From Akkermansia massiliensis (lineage in GTDB: Bacteria; Verrucomicrobiota; Verrucomicrobiia; Verrucomicrobiales; Akkermansiaceae), in assembly GCF_023516715.1 (NCBI RefSeq), contig NZ_JAMGSI010000003.1, positions 1-64,000 of the forward strand: a DNA stretch of 64,000 nt, given 5' to 3'. The notes under the pieces are model-generated. The model made no database searches, had not been told where the DNA came from, and saw nothing but the letters and a program-made list of their open reading frames with translations. Positions 7,343-17,516 of this stretch are shown here, in pieces. The position numbers and the translations under genes are program-made. The stretch's first letter is position 1. Each line of letters starts with the position of its first letter.

Positions 7343-10099
7343 ATGAAGAGTGCAGCACATCACCAGGGACTTTCGGAACAGCAGGTTCTGGAAAACCGGA
7401 CCAAATACGGGGTCAATATCCTGACGCCCCCGGTAAAGGAACCCCTGTGGAAGCAGTTCCTGGAGAAATTTTCAGACCCCATCATCAAGATTCTGCTGGT
7501 GGCCCTGCTCCTGTCCGTAGGCGTGGCCTGCTACCAGTTCTTCACCGGAGCGGAACCGGCCAGCGTCTTCCTGGAGCCCGTGGGCATCCTGGTAGCCATC
7601 CTGCTGGCCACCTGCGTGGGCTTCGCCTTCGAGGTAAGCGCCAACAAGAAGTTTGAAATCCTGAACCAGGTCAACGACGAGACCATGGTCCAGGTGATCC
7701 GCGGCGGCAATATCTGCGAACTTCCCCGCCGGGACGTGGTGGTGGGAGACATCGTCATCCTGAACACTGGGGAGGAGGTTCCGGCGGACGGCGTCCTGCT
7801 GGAAGCCGTTTCCCTCCAGGTCAACGAATCCACGCTGACGGGGGAACCCCTCATCGGCAAAACCACGAATGAGGCGGAATTCAAGAAGGACGCCACCTAC
7901 CCCTCCAACCACGTTCTGAAAGGAACCACCGTGGCGGACGGCCACGGCATCATGGAAGTGACGTCCGTAGGGGACAGGACGGAATACGGCAAGGTCTATG
8001 AAGGCTCCCAGATCGACAACAAGGTGCAGACGCCCCTCAACCGCCAGCTTTCCAGGCTGGGCGACCTCATCACCTGGGCCAGCTACGCCATTGCCGCCCT
8101 TATCATCATCGGGCGGCTTACCCTGTATTTCTCCCACCTGCCCGGCCCCGTGGAATGGCTGAGCGCGGGAACCTACATTCTGAACACCGTCATGATCGCC
8201 GTGACCGTCATCGTGGTTACGGTGCCGGAAGGGCTGCCCATGAGCGTCACCCTGAGCCTGGCCCTGAGCATGAAGAGCATGCTCGCCAACAACAACCTGG
8301 TGCGCAAGATGCACGCCTGCGAAACCATGGGGGCCGCCACCGTCATCTGCACGGACAAGACGGGCACCCTGACGCGCAACCAGATGAACGTATACAAGGC
8401 GGACTTTTACGGCCTGGGGAACGCCGCCCCGGCGGACGGCGAGCTGGACAACCTGATCCGGGAAGGCATCGCCGTCAACTCCACCGCCTTCCTGGACTAT
8501 GCGGACCCGGAACACATCAAGGCCCTGGGCAATCCCACGGAAGGGGCGCTCCTCCTGTGGCTGCACGGGCTGGGCGTGAATTACCTGGACCTGCGGGAAA
8601 ACGCCCGCGTGCAGGAACAGCTCACTTTTTCCACGGAACGCAAGTACATGGCTACCGTGGTGGAATCCCCCCTGCTGGTCAAAAAAGTCCTTTACGTGAA
8701 GGGCGCGCCGGAAATCGTGCTGGGCCTCTGCTCCACCGTCCTGACTCCGGAAGGCCAGGTTCCTGCCGCGGACATGCGCCCCGCCATTGAGGAACAGCTC
8801 CTGGCCTACCAGAACCAGGCCATGCGCACGCTGGGCTTCGCGTACCGAATCCTGGATGATGACGCCCCGGTGTTTGAGGACGGCCGCGTCATCCGCAAAG
8901 ACCTGGTTTACCTGGGCATCGCCGCCATTTCCGACCCCGTCCGGGACGACGTGCCCCAGGCTGTGAAGGACTGCATGGACGCGGGCATCAATATCAAGAT
9001 CGTCACGGGAGACACCCCCGGAACCGCACGGGAAATCGGCCGCCAGATCGGCCTGTGGACGGAGGCGGACACGCCGGACCGCCTGATGACGGGCGTGGAG
9101 TTTGAACAGACGCCGGATGCGGAACTGCTGGACCGCGTGATGGACCTGAAAATCATGTGCCGCGCCAGGCCCATGGACAAGGAACGCTTGGTGAAGCTGC
9201 TCCAGAAGAAGGACCAGGTGGTGGCCGTCACCGGGGACGGCACCAACGACGCCCCCGCCCTGAACGCCGCGCAGGTGGGCCTCTCCATGGGGGACGGCAC
9301 TACCGTAGCCAAGGAGGCCAGCGCCATCACCATCCTGGACAATTCCTTCATGAGCATTTCCCGCGCCGTCATGTGGGGACGCTCCCTGTACCGGAATATC
9401 CAGCGCTTCATCGTCTTCCAGATGACCATCAACGTGGCGGCCTGCCTCATTGTGCTCATCGGCGCGTTCCTAGGCACGGAATCCCCCCTCACGGTCACGC
9501 AGATGCTCTGGGTCAACCTCATCATGGATACCTTCGCCGCGCTGGCCCTGGCCTCCCTGCCGCCGGACGAACGCGTGATGCAGGATCCGCCGCGCAAGAC
9601 GACGGACCACATCATCACCCGCCCCATGGGCAGGAACATTCTGGGCGTGGGCATCCTGTTCGTGGCCTTCCTGTTCGGCCTGCTGCAATACTTCAAGCAT
9701 GCGGACGTCACCAGCCTCACGCAGTTCAGCCTCAGCGGCTACTTCGGCAGCTACCTGGACTTCTCCTCACCGGAGCATGAACTGACCGGCTATGAACTGT
9801 CCCTGTTTTTCACCATCTTCGTCCTTCTCCAGTTCTGGAACATGTTCAACGCCAAGGCTTTCAACACGCACCAGAGCGCCTTTGCCCGCATGGGCGCCAG
9901 CATCGGGGGCTTCGGAGTGGTGGCTCTGCTCATCCTGGCCGGGCAATACCTCATCGTCACCTTTGGCGGCAAGATGTTCAACGTGGTGCCCCTGAGCTGG
10001 ACGGACTGGGGCATCATCTTTGCCGGCACCTCCCTCGTCCTGTGGATCGGAGAGCTGGTGCGCGCCTTCACGCCGGACAAATCCTCCGCCCGCCCGTAA
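7343..10099 (+). CDS. P-type Ca2+-transporting ATPase (PMCA-like, type IIB)
   Basis: This is an ATP-driven cation exporter in the inner membrane, 918 residues, the usual length. Family motifs appear in order: the actuator-domain TGE (ESTLTGEPL), PEGLP in the fourth helix (VTVPEGLPMSVTLSLALSM), the phosphorylated aspartate in DKTGTLT (D338), KGAPE in the nucleotide domain, TGD (VTGDTPGTA) and GDGTNDAPAL. The MLWVNLIMDTFAALALA segment and C-terminal helices follow. PEGLP with these helices points to calcium. The N-terminus lacks a heavy-metal domain. It appears monocistronic; the next gene starts 110 bp later. Confidence 0.93.
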   Translation: MKSAAHHQGLSEQQVLENRTKYGVNILTPPVKEPLWKQFLEKFSDPIIKILLVALLLSVGVACYQFFTGAEPASVFLEPVGILVAILLATCVGFAFEVSANKKFEILNQVNDETMVQVIRGGNICELPRRDVVVGDIVILNTGEEVPADGVLLEAVSLQVNESTLTGEPLIGKTTNEAEFKKDATYPSNHVLKGTTVADGHGIMEVTSVGDRTEYGKVYEGSQIDNKVQTPLNRQLSRLGDLITWASYAIAALIIIGRLTLYFSHLPGPVEWLSAGTYILNTVMIAVTVIVVTVPEGLPMSVTLSLALSMKSMLANNNLVRKMHACETMGAATVICTDKTGTLTRNQMNVYKADFYGLGNAAPADGELDNLIREGIAVNSTAFLDYADPEHIKALGNPTEGALLLWLHGLGVNYLDLRENARVQEQLTFSTERKYMATVVESPLLVKKVLYVKGAPEIVLGLCSTVLTPEGQVPAADMRPAIEEQLLAYQNQAMRTLGFAYRILDDDAPVFEDGRVIRKDLVYLGIAAISDPVRDDVPQAVKDCMDAGINIKIVTGDTPGTAREIGRQIGLWTEADTPDRLMTGVEFEQTPDAELLDRVMDLKIMCRARPMDKERLVKLLQKKDQVVAVTGDGTNDAPALNAAQVGLSMGDGTTVAKEASAITILDNSFMSISRAVMWGRSLYRNIQRFIVFQMTINVAACLIVLIGAFLGTESPLTVTQMLWVNLIMDTFAALALASLPPDERVMQDPPRKTTDHIITRPMGRNILGVGILFVAFLFGLLQYFKHADVTSLTQFSLSGYFGSYLDFSSPEHELTGYELSLFFTIFVLLQFWNMFNAKAFNTHQSAFARMGASIGGFGVVALLILAGQYLIVTFGGKMFNVVPLSWTDWGIIFAGTSLVLWIGELVRAFTPDKSSARP

Positions 10100-10209
10100 G
10101 ACGTCCCGCCGCGTCATCCGGGTGAAAATCCACCTGCATGACACGGACGGCGCTGCCGCCCGGAAAGCCTTCTTTCAACAAAGGAGGCCGCCGGCGTGTC
10201 ATTCACAGC

Positions 10210-11367
10210 ATGGACTTGACACGCCTGACGGGCTCTATTTCCGGTTCCGCCGTTCTCCTCTTCTTGTTCTCCCTCCTTTTTTCCGGGTGTAAAAAGACGG
10301 AACAGGTGCCGCATGAAACGCCCACGCTTATTTACGAACAGCCTGTTGCCATGGACATCCCGGTGACGGGAAGCTGGGTGGGCCATCTGGACGGCGTGGA
10401 CAACGCCTCCATCGTTCCCCAAATCACGGGCTACCTGCAAACGCAGAATTACGCCAACGGCGCCATTGTGAAGAAGGGGGAGGTGCTTTTCCGCATTGAC
10501 GATTCCACCTTCAAGGACCAGGTCTCCAGGGCCAAAGCCACGCTGGAACAGGCGCAGGCCCAGCTCCAGCAGTTGAATTATGACGCGGAGATTTACAAGC
10601 CCCTGGCCGCGGAGAACGCCATTTCCAAGCAGAAGTACGAGGATACGCGCCTCTCCGCCATTGCCGCGGAAGCGCAGGTGCAGCAGGCCACGGCGGCCCT
10701 GGCCCTGGCTGAAAAGAATCTTTCCTATACGGTGCTGTATGCCCCCTTTGACGGAATCGCCGGCATTTCCAAGACGAATATAGGCGACCTGGTCAGCCCG
10801 GAAAGCGGCCCCCTCGCCGTCGTATCCTCCGTCAATCCCATCCGCGTCAACTTTGCCGTCACCCAGCAGGAATGGATCCAGCAGGCCGGCAAGAACGGGA
10901 ATGAAGGCGTCCAGTCGGGCAGCAAGCTGGATATCACGCTGAAAGACGGTACCAAATACCCGGAACAGGCTACGGTGGTAGCCATTGACCGGGCGTTCAA
11001 CCCCCAGACGGGCACCATCCGCGTGCAGGCCAACCTCCCCAATGCCGATTACCTGCTGCGTCCCGGCATGTTCATCATGGCTACGGCCCGGCTGGCTACC
11101 GTCAAAAACGCGCTGACCGTTCCGGCAAAGGCTCTTCTTTCCACGCAGGGGCGCTTTTTCGTCATTGCGCTGGATGAGAACAACCACCCTTCCATCATCC
11201 CCGTGCAGGCCGGAACGCAGCTCGGCGACCGGCAGCAGGTCATTCCGCTGAAACCGGGTTCCCTCACCCCGCAGAGCAAAGTGGTCGTGGACGGCCTTCT
11301 CCAGGCGGAAATGGCCTCCAGAAACCCGGACGCACGCCTGAAAGCGGTACCCGCCAGCAACCAATAA
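10210..11367 (+). CDS. RND efflux periplasmic adaptor, lipoprotein (MFP/HlyD-like)
   Basis: This subunit links an inner-membrane RND pump to an outer-membrane channel. The 385 residues start with a lipoprotein signal (lipobox FSGC, lipidated C27). A lipoyl/barrel-sandwich half (SIVPQITGYLQTQNYANGAIV), a coiled-coil hairpin (about residues 95-165, Gln/Ala-rich), the second lipoyl half and the beta-barrel domain (LRPGMFIMATARL) follow. ATG 10210 is preferred over the upstream ATG at 10138 because it places the signal peptide at the N-terminus. It lies 12 bp before the pump gene, so the two form an operon. No TolC-type gene is nearby. Confidence 0.92.
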   Translation: MDLTRLTGSISGSAVLLFLFSLLFSGCKKTEQVPHETPTLIYEQPVAMDIPVTGSWVGHLDGVDNASIVPQITGYLQTQNYANGAIVKKGEVLFRIDDSTFKDQVSRAKATLEQAQAQLQQLNYDAEIYKPLAAENAISKQKYEDTRLSAIAAEAQVQQATAALALAEKNLSYTVLYAPFDGIAGISKTNIGDLVSPESGPLAVVSSVNPIRVNFAVTQQEWIQQAGKNGNEGVQSGSKLDITLKDGTKYPEQATVVAIDRAFNPQTGTIRVQANLPNADYLLRPGMFIMATARLATVKNALTVPAKALLSTQGRFFVIALDENNHPSIIPVQAGTQLGDRQQVIPLKPGSLTPQSKVVVDGLLQAEMASRNPDARLKAVPASNQ

Positions 11368-11379
11368 GCCCCTCCCGCC

Positions 11380-14300
11380 ATGGCCGATTTCTTCATCAAG
11401 CGCCCCATCCTCTCCATCTGCCTCTCCATCATCATCGTCCTGCTGGGGACCTTCTCCATTCTGCGCCTGCCCATTTCCGAGTATCCAGACATCATCCCCC
11501 CTTCCATCCAGGTGACGGCCACCTATCCCGGAGCGGACTGCGAGACGGTGGTCAAATCCATCGCCTCCCCCATTGAGCAGCAGATGTCCGGCGTGGACGG
11601 CATGTCCTACATGACTTCCGTCAATACCAACAACGGGCAGATGAGCATGATGATCCTCTTTGAGATCGGCACGGAGGCGAACATGGACCAGGTGCTTTCC
11701 TACCTGCGCTACGGGCAGGCCACCTCCCAGCTTCCGCCGGAAGTCAGCGAACTGGGCGTCTCCCTGCGCAAGACTAGCGGGCTGCCCGCCCTGGTCGTCA
11801 GCCTTTATTCCCCCCAGGGAACCTACGACGGCCTCTGGCTGGCCAATTACGCGTATATCAACATGGTGGACGCCATCAAGCGCGTGCCCGGCGTGGGCGA
11901 CGTGCAGGTGTTCGGCTCCGGCCGCTATGCCATGCGCATCTGGCTGAATCCGGAAAAGATGGCCGCCCTGAACATCACGGCCCGTGACGTGATGCTGGCG
12001 GTGCAGGCCCAGAACGCCGTGAACCCGGCGGGCAAGATAGGCGCGCAGCCCGCTCCGCCGGACCAGCAGCTTTCCTTCACCGTGAAGGCGCCCGGACGCC
12101 TGACCAGCGTGAAGGAGTTTGAAAACATCGTGGTGCGCGGACAGGGCAGTTCCATCGTGCGGGTGGGCGACGTCGCCCGCGTGGAGCTGGGTTCGGAGAC
12201 TTACAGCCTCAGCTCTTCCGTAAACGGCATGCCCGCCGCCTCCATCGGCATTTACGAAGCGCCCGGAGGGAACGCCATCCAGCTGGTGGACAATATCAAG
12301 GCCCTGCTGAACGATACGGACATGCCCCCCGGCATGGATTACCTCGTTTCCCTGGACTCCACGCTGGCCGTCCGCGCCGGGATTGAAGACATCGTCAGCA
12401 CGCTGGTGATCGCCCTGGGCCTGGTTGTGCTGGTGGTCTTCATCTTCCTCCAGGGTTGGCGCGGCACGCTGATTCCGGCTTTTGCCGTGCCGGTGTCCAT
12501 CGTAGGCGCCTTCATCGCCTTTCCGTTTTTCGGCTTTTCCATCAATACCATCTGCCTGATGGGCCTTGTGCTGGCCATCGGCCTGGTGGTGGACGACGCC
12601 ATCGTGGTGGTGGAGGCGGTGAAGAACCATATTTCCAACGGAGAAAAGCCGCTCCAGGCCACCATCGCGGCCATGAAGGAGGTATCCGGCCCCATCGTGA
12701 GCACGGCCCTGGTGATTTCCTGCGTGTTCGTGCCCACCCTGCTGCTGCCCGGCGTCACGGGCAAGCTGTTCGAGCAGTTCGCCGTGACTATCGGCATGTC
12801 CATCATCATTTCCGCCTTCTGCGCCCTGTCCCTCAGCCCCACCCTGTCCGCCGGGCTGCTGAAAGGAGGGAAAGCGGATTCCATCCCCCTGCTGGGGCCC
12901 TTCTTCAAGTTATTCAACAAGGGCTTCAACAAGGCGCGCGACTGGTACGTGGAAATTTGTGCCAAGCTCATCCGGCACATGTGGCTTTCCATCCTGCTGC
13001 TGGCCGCCATGACCGCCCTCCTCTTCCCTCTCGCCAAGCTCATTCCCACCGGCTTCCTTCCCAATGAGGACCAGGGTTACCTGTTCGGCGGCGTGGAACT
13101 GCCGGATAATACCTCCCTGAACGTCACGGCGGCCACCGCCGCGCGGATTGAACAGATCATCCGGGAAGATCCCGGCGTGGAAGTGGTCACCACTGTAAAC
13201 GGGTTCAACCTCATCAGCTCCGTCCAGAGCTCCTCCAATTCCTTCTTCTTCATTTCCCTGAAACCATGGTCCGAACGCACCGCCCCGGGCATGACGGCGG
13301 ACGGCATCGCCGCCCGGCTGAAAAGCAAGCTGAACGCGGAGATTTCCTCCGGCATGGCGTACGTGGTCCCGCCGCCGCCCCTGCCGGGCGTGGGCACATC
13401 CGGAGACGTCACCTTCCTGCTGGAGGACCGCCAGGGCATCGGGGAGAAATTCCTGGCCGCCAATACGTCCAAATTCATCGAGGCTGCGGAAAAGAGGCCG
13501 GAAATCGCGGGCATCAGCAATTTCATGTCTCCCTCCAACCTTCAGTACAATCTGAACGTGAATACGGAGCAAGCCACCCTCCAGAACATGAACGTGGATG
13601 AGATTTACGCCACCATCCAGGCGTATATGGGCAGCACCTTCCTGAACAATTTCAACATTTACGGTCAGGAATGGCAGGTGTACATGCAGGCGGACGCCCC
13701 GTACCGGAACAGCATCGACAAGCTTTCCATGTTTTACGTGCGCAACAATGACGGCGACCCGGTCCCGCTGGATTCCGTCATTAACGTCACTCACGGCTGG
13801 GCGCCGGAATTCCTGATCCGCCAGAACATGTTCAACAGCTCCCAGCTCAACGTCACCCCGGCTCCGGGCTATTCCTCTGGGCAGGTCATGAATGCCCTGG
13901 AGGAAGTCTTCGCCCAGACCATGCCGTCCGGCATGGGGTATGACTACTCCGGCATGAGCTACCAGGAAAAACAGGCGCAGAAAGGCATCACCATCGGCAT
14001 GATCTTTGCGGCGTCCGCCGTGTTCGTTTTCCTGATCCTGGCCTCCCTGTATGAGAGCTGGTCCCTGCCCGTGGCCGTCTTCATGACCGCCCCCATCGCC
14101 ATCCTGGGCGCATTCCTGGCCCTGTGGATGTTCGGGCTGAACCTGAACATTTATTCGGAAATCGGCCTCATCGTGCTGATTGCGCTGGCGGCCAAGAATG
14201 CCATCCTCATCGTGGAATTCGCCGTGCTGGAACTGAGGCAGGGCACGGACCTGCTCACGGCCACGCTGGACGCGGCCAGAATCCGCCTGCGCCCCATCCT

Positions 14301-14541
14301 GATGACCTGCTTTGCCTTCATCATGGGCTGCCTTCCCCTGGCCGTAGCCACGGGAGCGGGAGCGGCAGCGCGGCAGGTGGTGGGCGTGGGAGTCATCGGC
14401 GGCATGATTACGGCCGTCTTCATCGGGGTGTTCTTCATCCCCTCCTTCTTCTACCTGATTGCCAAGCTGGCCAAACTGGACAAGAAAGCAGCGCGGGAAC
14501 TCCAGGAAAAGGCCCAGGGAACAGCCGTCCCGGCCAAGTAG
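11380..14541 (+). CDS. RND multidrug efflux transporter, HAE1 family (AcrB-like)
   Basis: This is a proton-driven trimeric exporter of the inner membrane, 1053 residues, about the size of AcrB. It starts with MADFFIKRPILSICLSIIIV, the classic RND N-terminus. Twelve transmembrane helices and two large periplasmic loops are evident. The proton-relay residues are present: D405-D406 in GLVVDDAIVVVEAV and K939 in LIALAAKNAILIVEFA. It is translated just after the adaptor gene and forms the pump with it. Drugs, bile salts or detergents are plausible substrates, by inference only. Confidence 0.96.
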   Translation: MADFFIKRPILSICLSIIIVLLGTFSILRLPISEYPDIIPPSIQVTATYPGADCETVVKSIASPIEQQMSGVDGMSYMTSVNTNNGQMSMMILFEIGTEANMDQVLSYLRYGQATSQLPPEVSELGVSLRKTSGLPALVVSLYSPQGTYDGLWLANYAYINMVDAIKRVPGVGDVQVFGSGRYAMRIWLNPEKMAALNITARDVMLAVQAQNAVNPAGKIGAQPAPPDQQLSFTVKAPGRLTSVKEFENIVVRGQGSSIVRVGDVARVELGSETYSLSSSVNGMPAASIGIYEAPGGNAIQLVDNIKALLNDTDMPPGMDYLVSLDSTLAVRAGIEDIVSTLVIALGLVVLVVFIFLQGWRGTLIPAFAVPVSIVGAFIAFPFFGFSINTICLMGLVLAIGLVVDDAIVVVEAVKNHISNGEKPLQATIAAMKEVSGPIVSTALVISCVFVPTLLLPGVTGKLFEQFAVTIGMSIIISAFCALSLSPTLSAGLLKGGKADSIPLLGPFFKLFNKGFNKARDWYVEICAKLIRHMWLSILLLAAMTALLFPLAKLIPTGFLPNEDQGYLFGGVELPDNTSLNVTAATAARIEQIIREDPGVEVVTTVNGFNLISSVQSSSNSFFFISLKPWSERTAPGMTADGIAARLKSKLNAEISSGMAYVVPPPPLPGVGTSGDVTFLLEDRQGIGEKFLAANTSKFIEAAEKRPEIAGISNFMSPSNLQYNLNVNTEQATLQNMNVDEIYATIQAYMGSTFLNNFNIYGQEWQVYMQADAPYRNSIDKLSMFYVRNNDGDPVPLDSVINVTHGWAPEFLIRQNMFNSSQLNVTPAPGYSSGQVMNALEEVFAQTMPSGMGYDYSGMSYQEKQAQKGITIGMIFAASAVFVFLILASLYESWSLPVAVFMTAPIAILGAFLALWMFGLNLNIYSEIGLIVLIALAAKNAILIVEFAVLELRQGTDLLTATLDAARIRLRPILMTCFAFIMGCLPLAVATGAGAAARQVVGVGVIGGMITAVFIGVFFIPSFFYLIAKLAKLDKKAARELQEKAQGTAVPAK

Positions 14542-14596
14542 GCCACGCCGCACGCCCGGAACGGCAAAGCCCGCGCCTGCACGGGAGCCCTTTCCG

Positions 14597-15979
14597 CTAC
14601 ATCCAGAATATCCAGGCCCAGAAAGCCTTCACGAAGACGAGCACCACATTGATCAGCAGCCCTACCTTCACCATGGTCATCTGAGGGAATTTCCCTGTGG
14701 CGAAGGCCAGGGCGTTGGGAGGCGTGGAGACGGGAAGCATGAAGGCACAAGAGGCCCCGATGCCCACCAGAAGCACCAGCGGCGTGGCGGACATGCCCAT
14801 GGCGGAGGCCACCGTCACCATCAACGGAGCCACCAGGGCTGCGCTGGCCGTATTGGAGCAGAATTCCGTCAGCGACGTGATGAAGAGGCTGATGATGAGC
14901 AGGATGATAATGGGACTCTGCCCCATGGCCAGGGAAGATACCTGGTCCGCCAGAAATCCCGCCGCCCCCGTCTGGACGAGGATGCTGCTGAGCGTGATGC
15001 CGCCGCCGAACAGCAGCAGGACGCCCCAGTCCGTATTTTTGGCGATGCCGCCCCAGTTGATGACTCCGCACAGGGGCAGCAGAACCGCGGCACACAGCGC
15101 AATGAGCGTGTCCATGGACGGAATGCCGCCCAGAGCGGAGGAAAGGAAGCTGCTGCACATCCAGCTCCCGGCCACCAGCACGAAGAGAAGCAGCACGCGC
15201 ACCTGCCTGGCATTCAGCCGGGCCTCCGCAACCTCCCCTTCCGCCGGGGCCATGTCCACATGCAGCCCCAGCCGCGGGCGGAAGAACAGGTACATCAGGC
15301 AGAAGACAATCACTCCGAATACCAGGACAATGGGCATGGCAATCCGGAACCATTCCGCAAATCCCATGCCGAGCTCATGCGCCGCAATGGCGTTGGGAGG
15401 GGAAACCACCAGCGTTCCCATGCCGCCGATGGAGGCGCTGTACGCCACCCCCAGCACGGCAAAGGGTGCCGTCGTCTTGAGCTTTTCCGCCGGAATGCGG
15501 TCCAGCAGGCCGATGACCAGCGGGAGCATCATGGCCGCCGTGGCCGTATTGGACATCCACATGGAGAGGAACGCCGTAGCCAGGAAAATCAGGATCAGGG
15601 CCATCCCCAGGCTTCCGCGGGCCATCCGGAGGATTTTTCCAGCCAGCCAGGTATCAATTTTCTGTTCGTGGAGAGCCCCGGCCAGCGCAAAGCCGCCGAA
15701 GAACAGGAAAATGGTGGGATCCGCAAAGCCGGCCAATGCCTTCGCCCCCGGAAGAATCCCCATGAACATGGCGAGCACCGGCACCAGCAGGGCGGTCACG
15801 GTCACATGCAGTGCTTCCGTCAGCCACAGAATGCCGATGAAGGTGAGAACGGCCAGCCCCCTGGCTACATCCGGCTCCACGGGAAGCCACTTGAGCATGG
15901 CCAGGAAAAGAAGCACGTCACACGCAATGATGATGTAATTGCGGTGTCCTTTGGCGGTGTCGGTGGTACGGTGGCGCAT
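14597..15979 (-). CDS. DASS (SLC13-type) Na+/dicarboxylate-sulfate symporter
   Basis: The 460-residue inner-membrane protein has about 11-12 hydrophobic helices. The family signatures show as two similar half-motifs: WMSNTATAAMMLPLVIGLL in the first half and SLTEFCSNTASAALVAPLM in the second (SNT substrate/sodium motifs). FFGGFALAGALHEQKID and GVLLLFGGGITLS are also typical. Succinate, other C4-dicarboxylates or sulfate are likely substrates; the sequence does not decide which. It converges on the RND operon with a gap of about 55 bp. Confidence 0.9.
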   Translation of the reverse strand: MRHRTTDTAKGHRNYIIIACDVLLFLAMLKWLPVEPDVARGLAVLTFIGILWLTEALHVTVTALLVPVLAMFMGILPGAKALAGFADPTIFLFFGGFALAGALHEQKIDTWLAGKILRMARGSLGMALILIFLATAFLSMWMSNTATAAMMLPLVIGLLDRIPAEKLKTTAPFAVLGVAYSASIGGMGTLVVSPPNAIAAHELGMGFAEWFRIAMPIVLVFGVIVFCLMYLFFRPRLGLHVDMAPAEGEVAEARLNARQVRVLLLFVLVAGSWMCSSFLSSALGGIPSMDTLIALCAAVLLPLCGVINWGGIAKNTDWGVLLLFGGGITLSSILVQTGAAGFLADQVSSLAMGQSPIIILLIISLFITSLTEFCSNTASAALVAPLMVTVASAMGMSATPLVLLVGIGASCAFMLPVSTPPNALAFATGKFPQMTMVKVGLLINVVLVFVKAFWAWIFWM

Positions 15980-16186
15980 GGCTGGAAAAACAAAATGGTG
16001 TTATTTCCTTTTGTACGCCTCCGGGGAATAGAGTCAATATCATTCCGGAAAAGTCCGGGAGAAGCCCCCATGCCGCGGAAGCATGGGCAGGAACGGGCCA
16101 TGGCCCACAGCGAAGAAATCCGCAGGGGCGCCCCAGGAAAAATCAGGCCGCCCACGGTTCCTTTGTACACAAGAAGGCCATGCCAT

Positions 16187-16219
16187 GCAAAAAGCCGCCA
16201 TGCAATTGCACGACGGCTT
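16187..16219 (-). terminator. Probable terminator of the small Lys/Ala-rich gene
   Basis: AAGCCG (16192-16197) pairs with CGGCTT (16214-16219) around an inner perfect palindrome TGCAATTGCA. On the minus strand the hairpin is followed by TTTTTGC. The rest of the gap between 15980 and 16269 shows no gene. Confidence 0.5.
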
Positions 16220-16269
16220 GTAAAAACTGTTTGATTGACGCGCGGAGGCAGTAACCTCCGCCCGGGCAA

Positions 16270-16530
16270 TTATTCAGCGGCCTTCTTGGCAGCCGGCTTT
16301 TTGGCGGGAGCCTTCTTGGCGGCGGCAGCCTTGGTTTCAGTCTTCTTGGCTGGGGCCTTGGCCGCGGTCTTTTTGGCGGGAGCTTCCTTGGCGGCAGGCT
16401 TGGCGTCCTTGGCAACGGGAACGGCCAGACGGATAGGCGTATTGGAATTCAACTTGGACTGTTCCTTCTTACGCTTGATGTATTCAACACGTCTGCGGCG
16501 CTTGGTGACTTTGCGGATTTGCTGTCCCAT
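16270..16530 (-). CDS. Small basic protein with Ala/Lys/Pro histone-H1-like tail
   Basis: The 86 residues split into two parts. Residues 1-25 (MGQQIRKVTKRRRRVEYIKR) are very basic and look conserved. The rest is a low-complexity tail of PAKK, AAKK and KKTE units like the tail of histone H1 or bacterial Hc1-like proteins. It probably binds nucleic acid (DNA compaction or ribosome/RNA association), but no defined domain is visible. The gene has its own terminator. The tail codons are repetitive and could change in number by slippage. Confidence 0.75.
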   Translation of the reverse strand: MGQQIRKVTKRRRRVEYIKRKKEQSKLNSNTPIRLAVPVAKDAKPAAKEAPAKKTAAKAPAKKTETKAAAAKKAPAKKPAAKKAAE

Positions 16531-16727
16531 AGTGATAATTGCTATGATATTTACTAATTCTTAAGAGCTCCATGTGGCACATGGGCGTGGATACAACTAC
16601 CAACCCCGCCTCCCATACGCAAGCACAAAGCATTATTAAGGCACAGAAAGACGGCGGCAGTCCCCGCTTTTTCCAACCGGGCCGGAAAAAGGGAACGGCG
16701 GCAGGCGGGGCGGAACGAAAGGGCTCC

Positions 16728-17516
16728 CTACCACAATTTCAACGCATCCACCCGGACCGGATGCTCCCAGCGCAGGTGGTCCCGGATGGCGGCGGCAATG
16801 AATTCCAGGCCGCGCTCCACCGCCGTGGCCAGTCCGTCCCCGGCGGCCAGCCGCGCCGCGATGGCGGCGGACAGGGAACAGCCCGTTCCATGCGTGCTCA
16901 CATCCCGCACGCGCAGGCGGTTCCATTCCCCCAGCATGCGGCCGTCCGGGCCGGCCAGCACGTCCCGGCAGTCTCCTTCCAGATGGCCGCCCTTCAGCAG
17001 GACGGGGCACCCGTACCTGATGGCAAGGCGCGCGGCAGCCTCCGGCAGTTCATCCCTTTCAGGGTTGACGGAAGAGCGCAACAGCACGGCGGCTTCATCC
17101 AGATTGGGGGTCAGCAGGGCCGCGCCCGGGAGCAGAAGTTCTTCATAAACGGCTACAGCCTCCTCCCTCATCAGCCGGTCTCCTGCCGTAGCGATCATGA
17201 CGGGATCCACCACAACGGGAATACCCGTACCTGCCAGCACCTCATGCACCGCACGGACGATGGCCGGGGAGTACAGCATGCCCGTCTTCACGGCGCTTAC
17301 CGGAAAATGCTCCAGATTGATGCGCACCTGGTCCGCCACCAGCTCAGGGTCCACCTCCTGGATGCCGCGCACCAGTCCCGGCGCCTCGGACACGACGCAG
17401 GTGACGGCCGTGAGCGCAAACGCCCCCATGGCATGGGCCGCCTTCATATCCGCCTGAAGTCCGGCCCCTGCGGAGCAGTCGGAACCGGCAACCGTCATCA
17501 TTACGGGAATACTCAT
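16728..17516 (-). CDS. thiD: Hydroxymethylpyrimidine / phosphomethylpyrimidine kinase
   Basis: ThiD phosphorylates HMP and then HMP-P to HMP-PP in thiamine biosynthesis or salvage. The 262 residues start MSIPVMMTVAGSDCSAGAGLQ, the family N-terminus, with AGLQADMKAAHAMG and VSAVKTGML. The ribokinase-fold ATP/catalytic motif STHGTGCSLSAAIAA lies near the C-terminus. The frame is open 54 codons further upstream, but ATG 17516 is the family start. No other thi gene is nearby and no TPP riboswitch was seen. The gene is divergent from the next one, which starts 112 bp away. Confidence 0.92.
   Translation of the reverse strand: MSIPVMMTVAGSDCSAGAGLQADMKAAHAMGAFALTAVTCVVSEAPGLVRGIQEVDPELVADQVRINLEHFPVSAVKTGMLYSPAIVRAVHEVLAGTGIPVVVDPVMIATAGDRLMREEAVAVYEELLLPGAALLTPNLDEAAVLLRSSVNPERDELPEAAARLAIRYGCPVLLKGGHLEGDCRDVLAGPDGRMLGEWNRLRVRDVSTHGTGCSLSAAIAARLAAGDGLATAVERGLEFIAAAIRDHLRWEHPVRVDALKLW

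Noticed and set aside
10114-12630. An 838-residue minus-strand frame opposite the RND genes
   Set aside because: It is a His/Gly-rich shadow with no domain, antisense to a well-supported operon. The same holds for the long frames at 12910-14553, 31024-32502, 33192-34499, 34656-36284, 37551-39044 and 51057-53015.
16667-16691. CTTTTTCC/GGAAAAAG inverted repeat as the thiD terminator
   Set aside because: The stem is A-T rich at its base and has no separate T tract after it, so I could not support termination.
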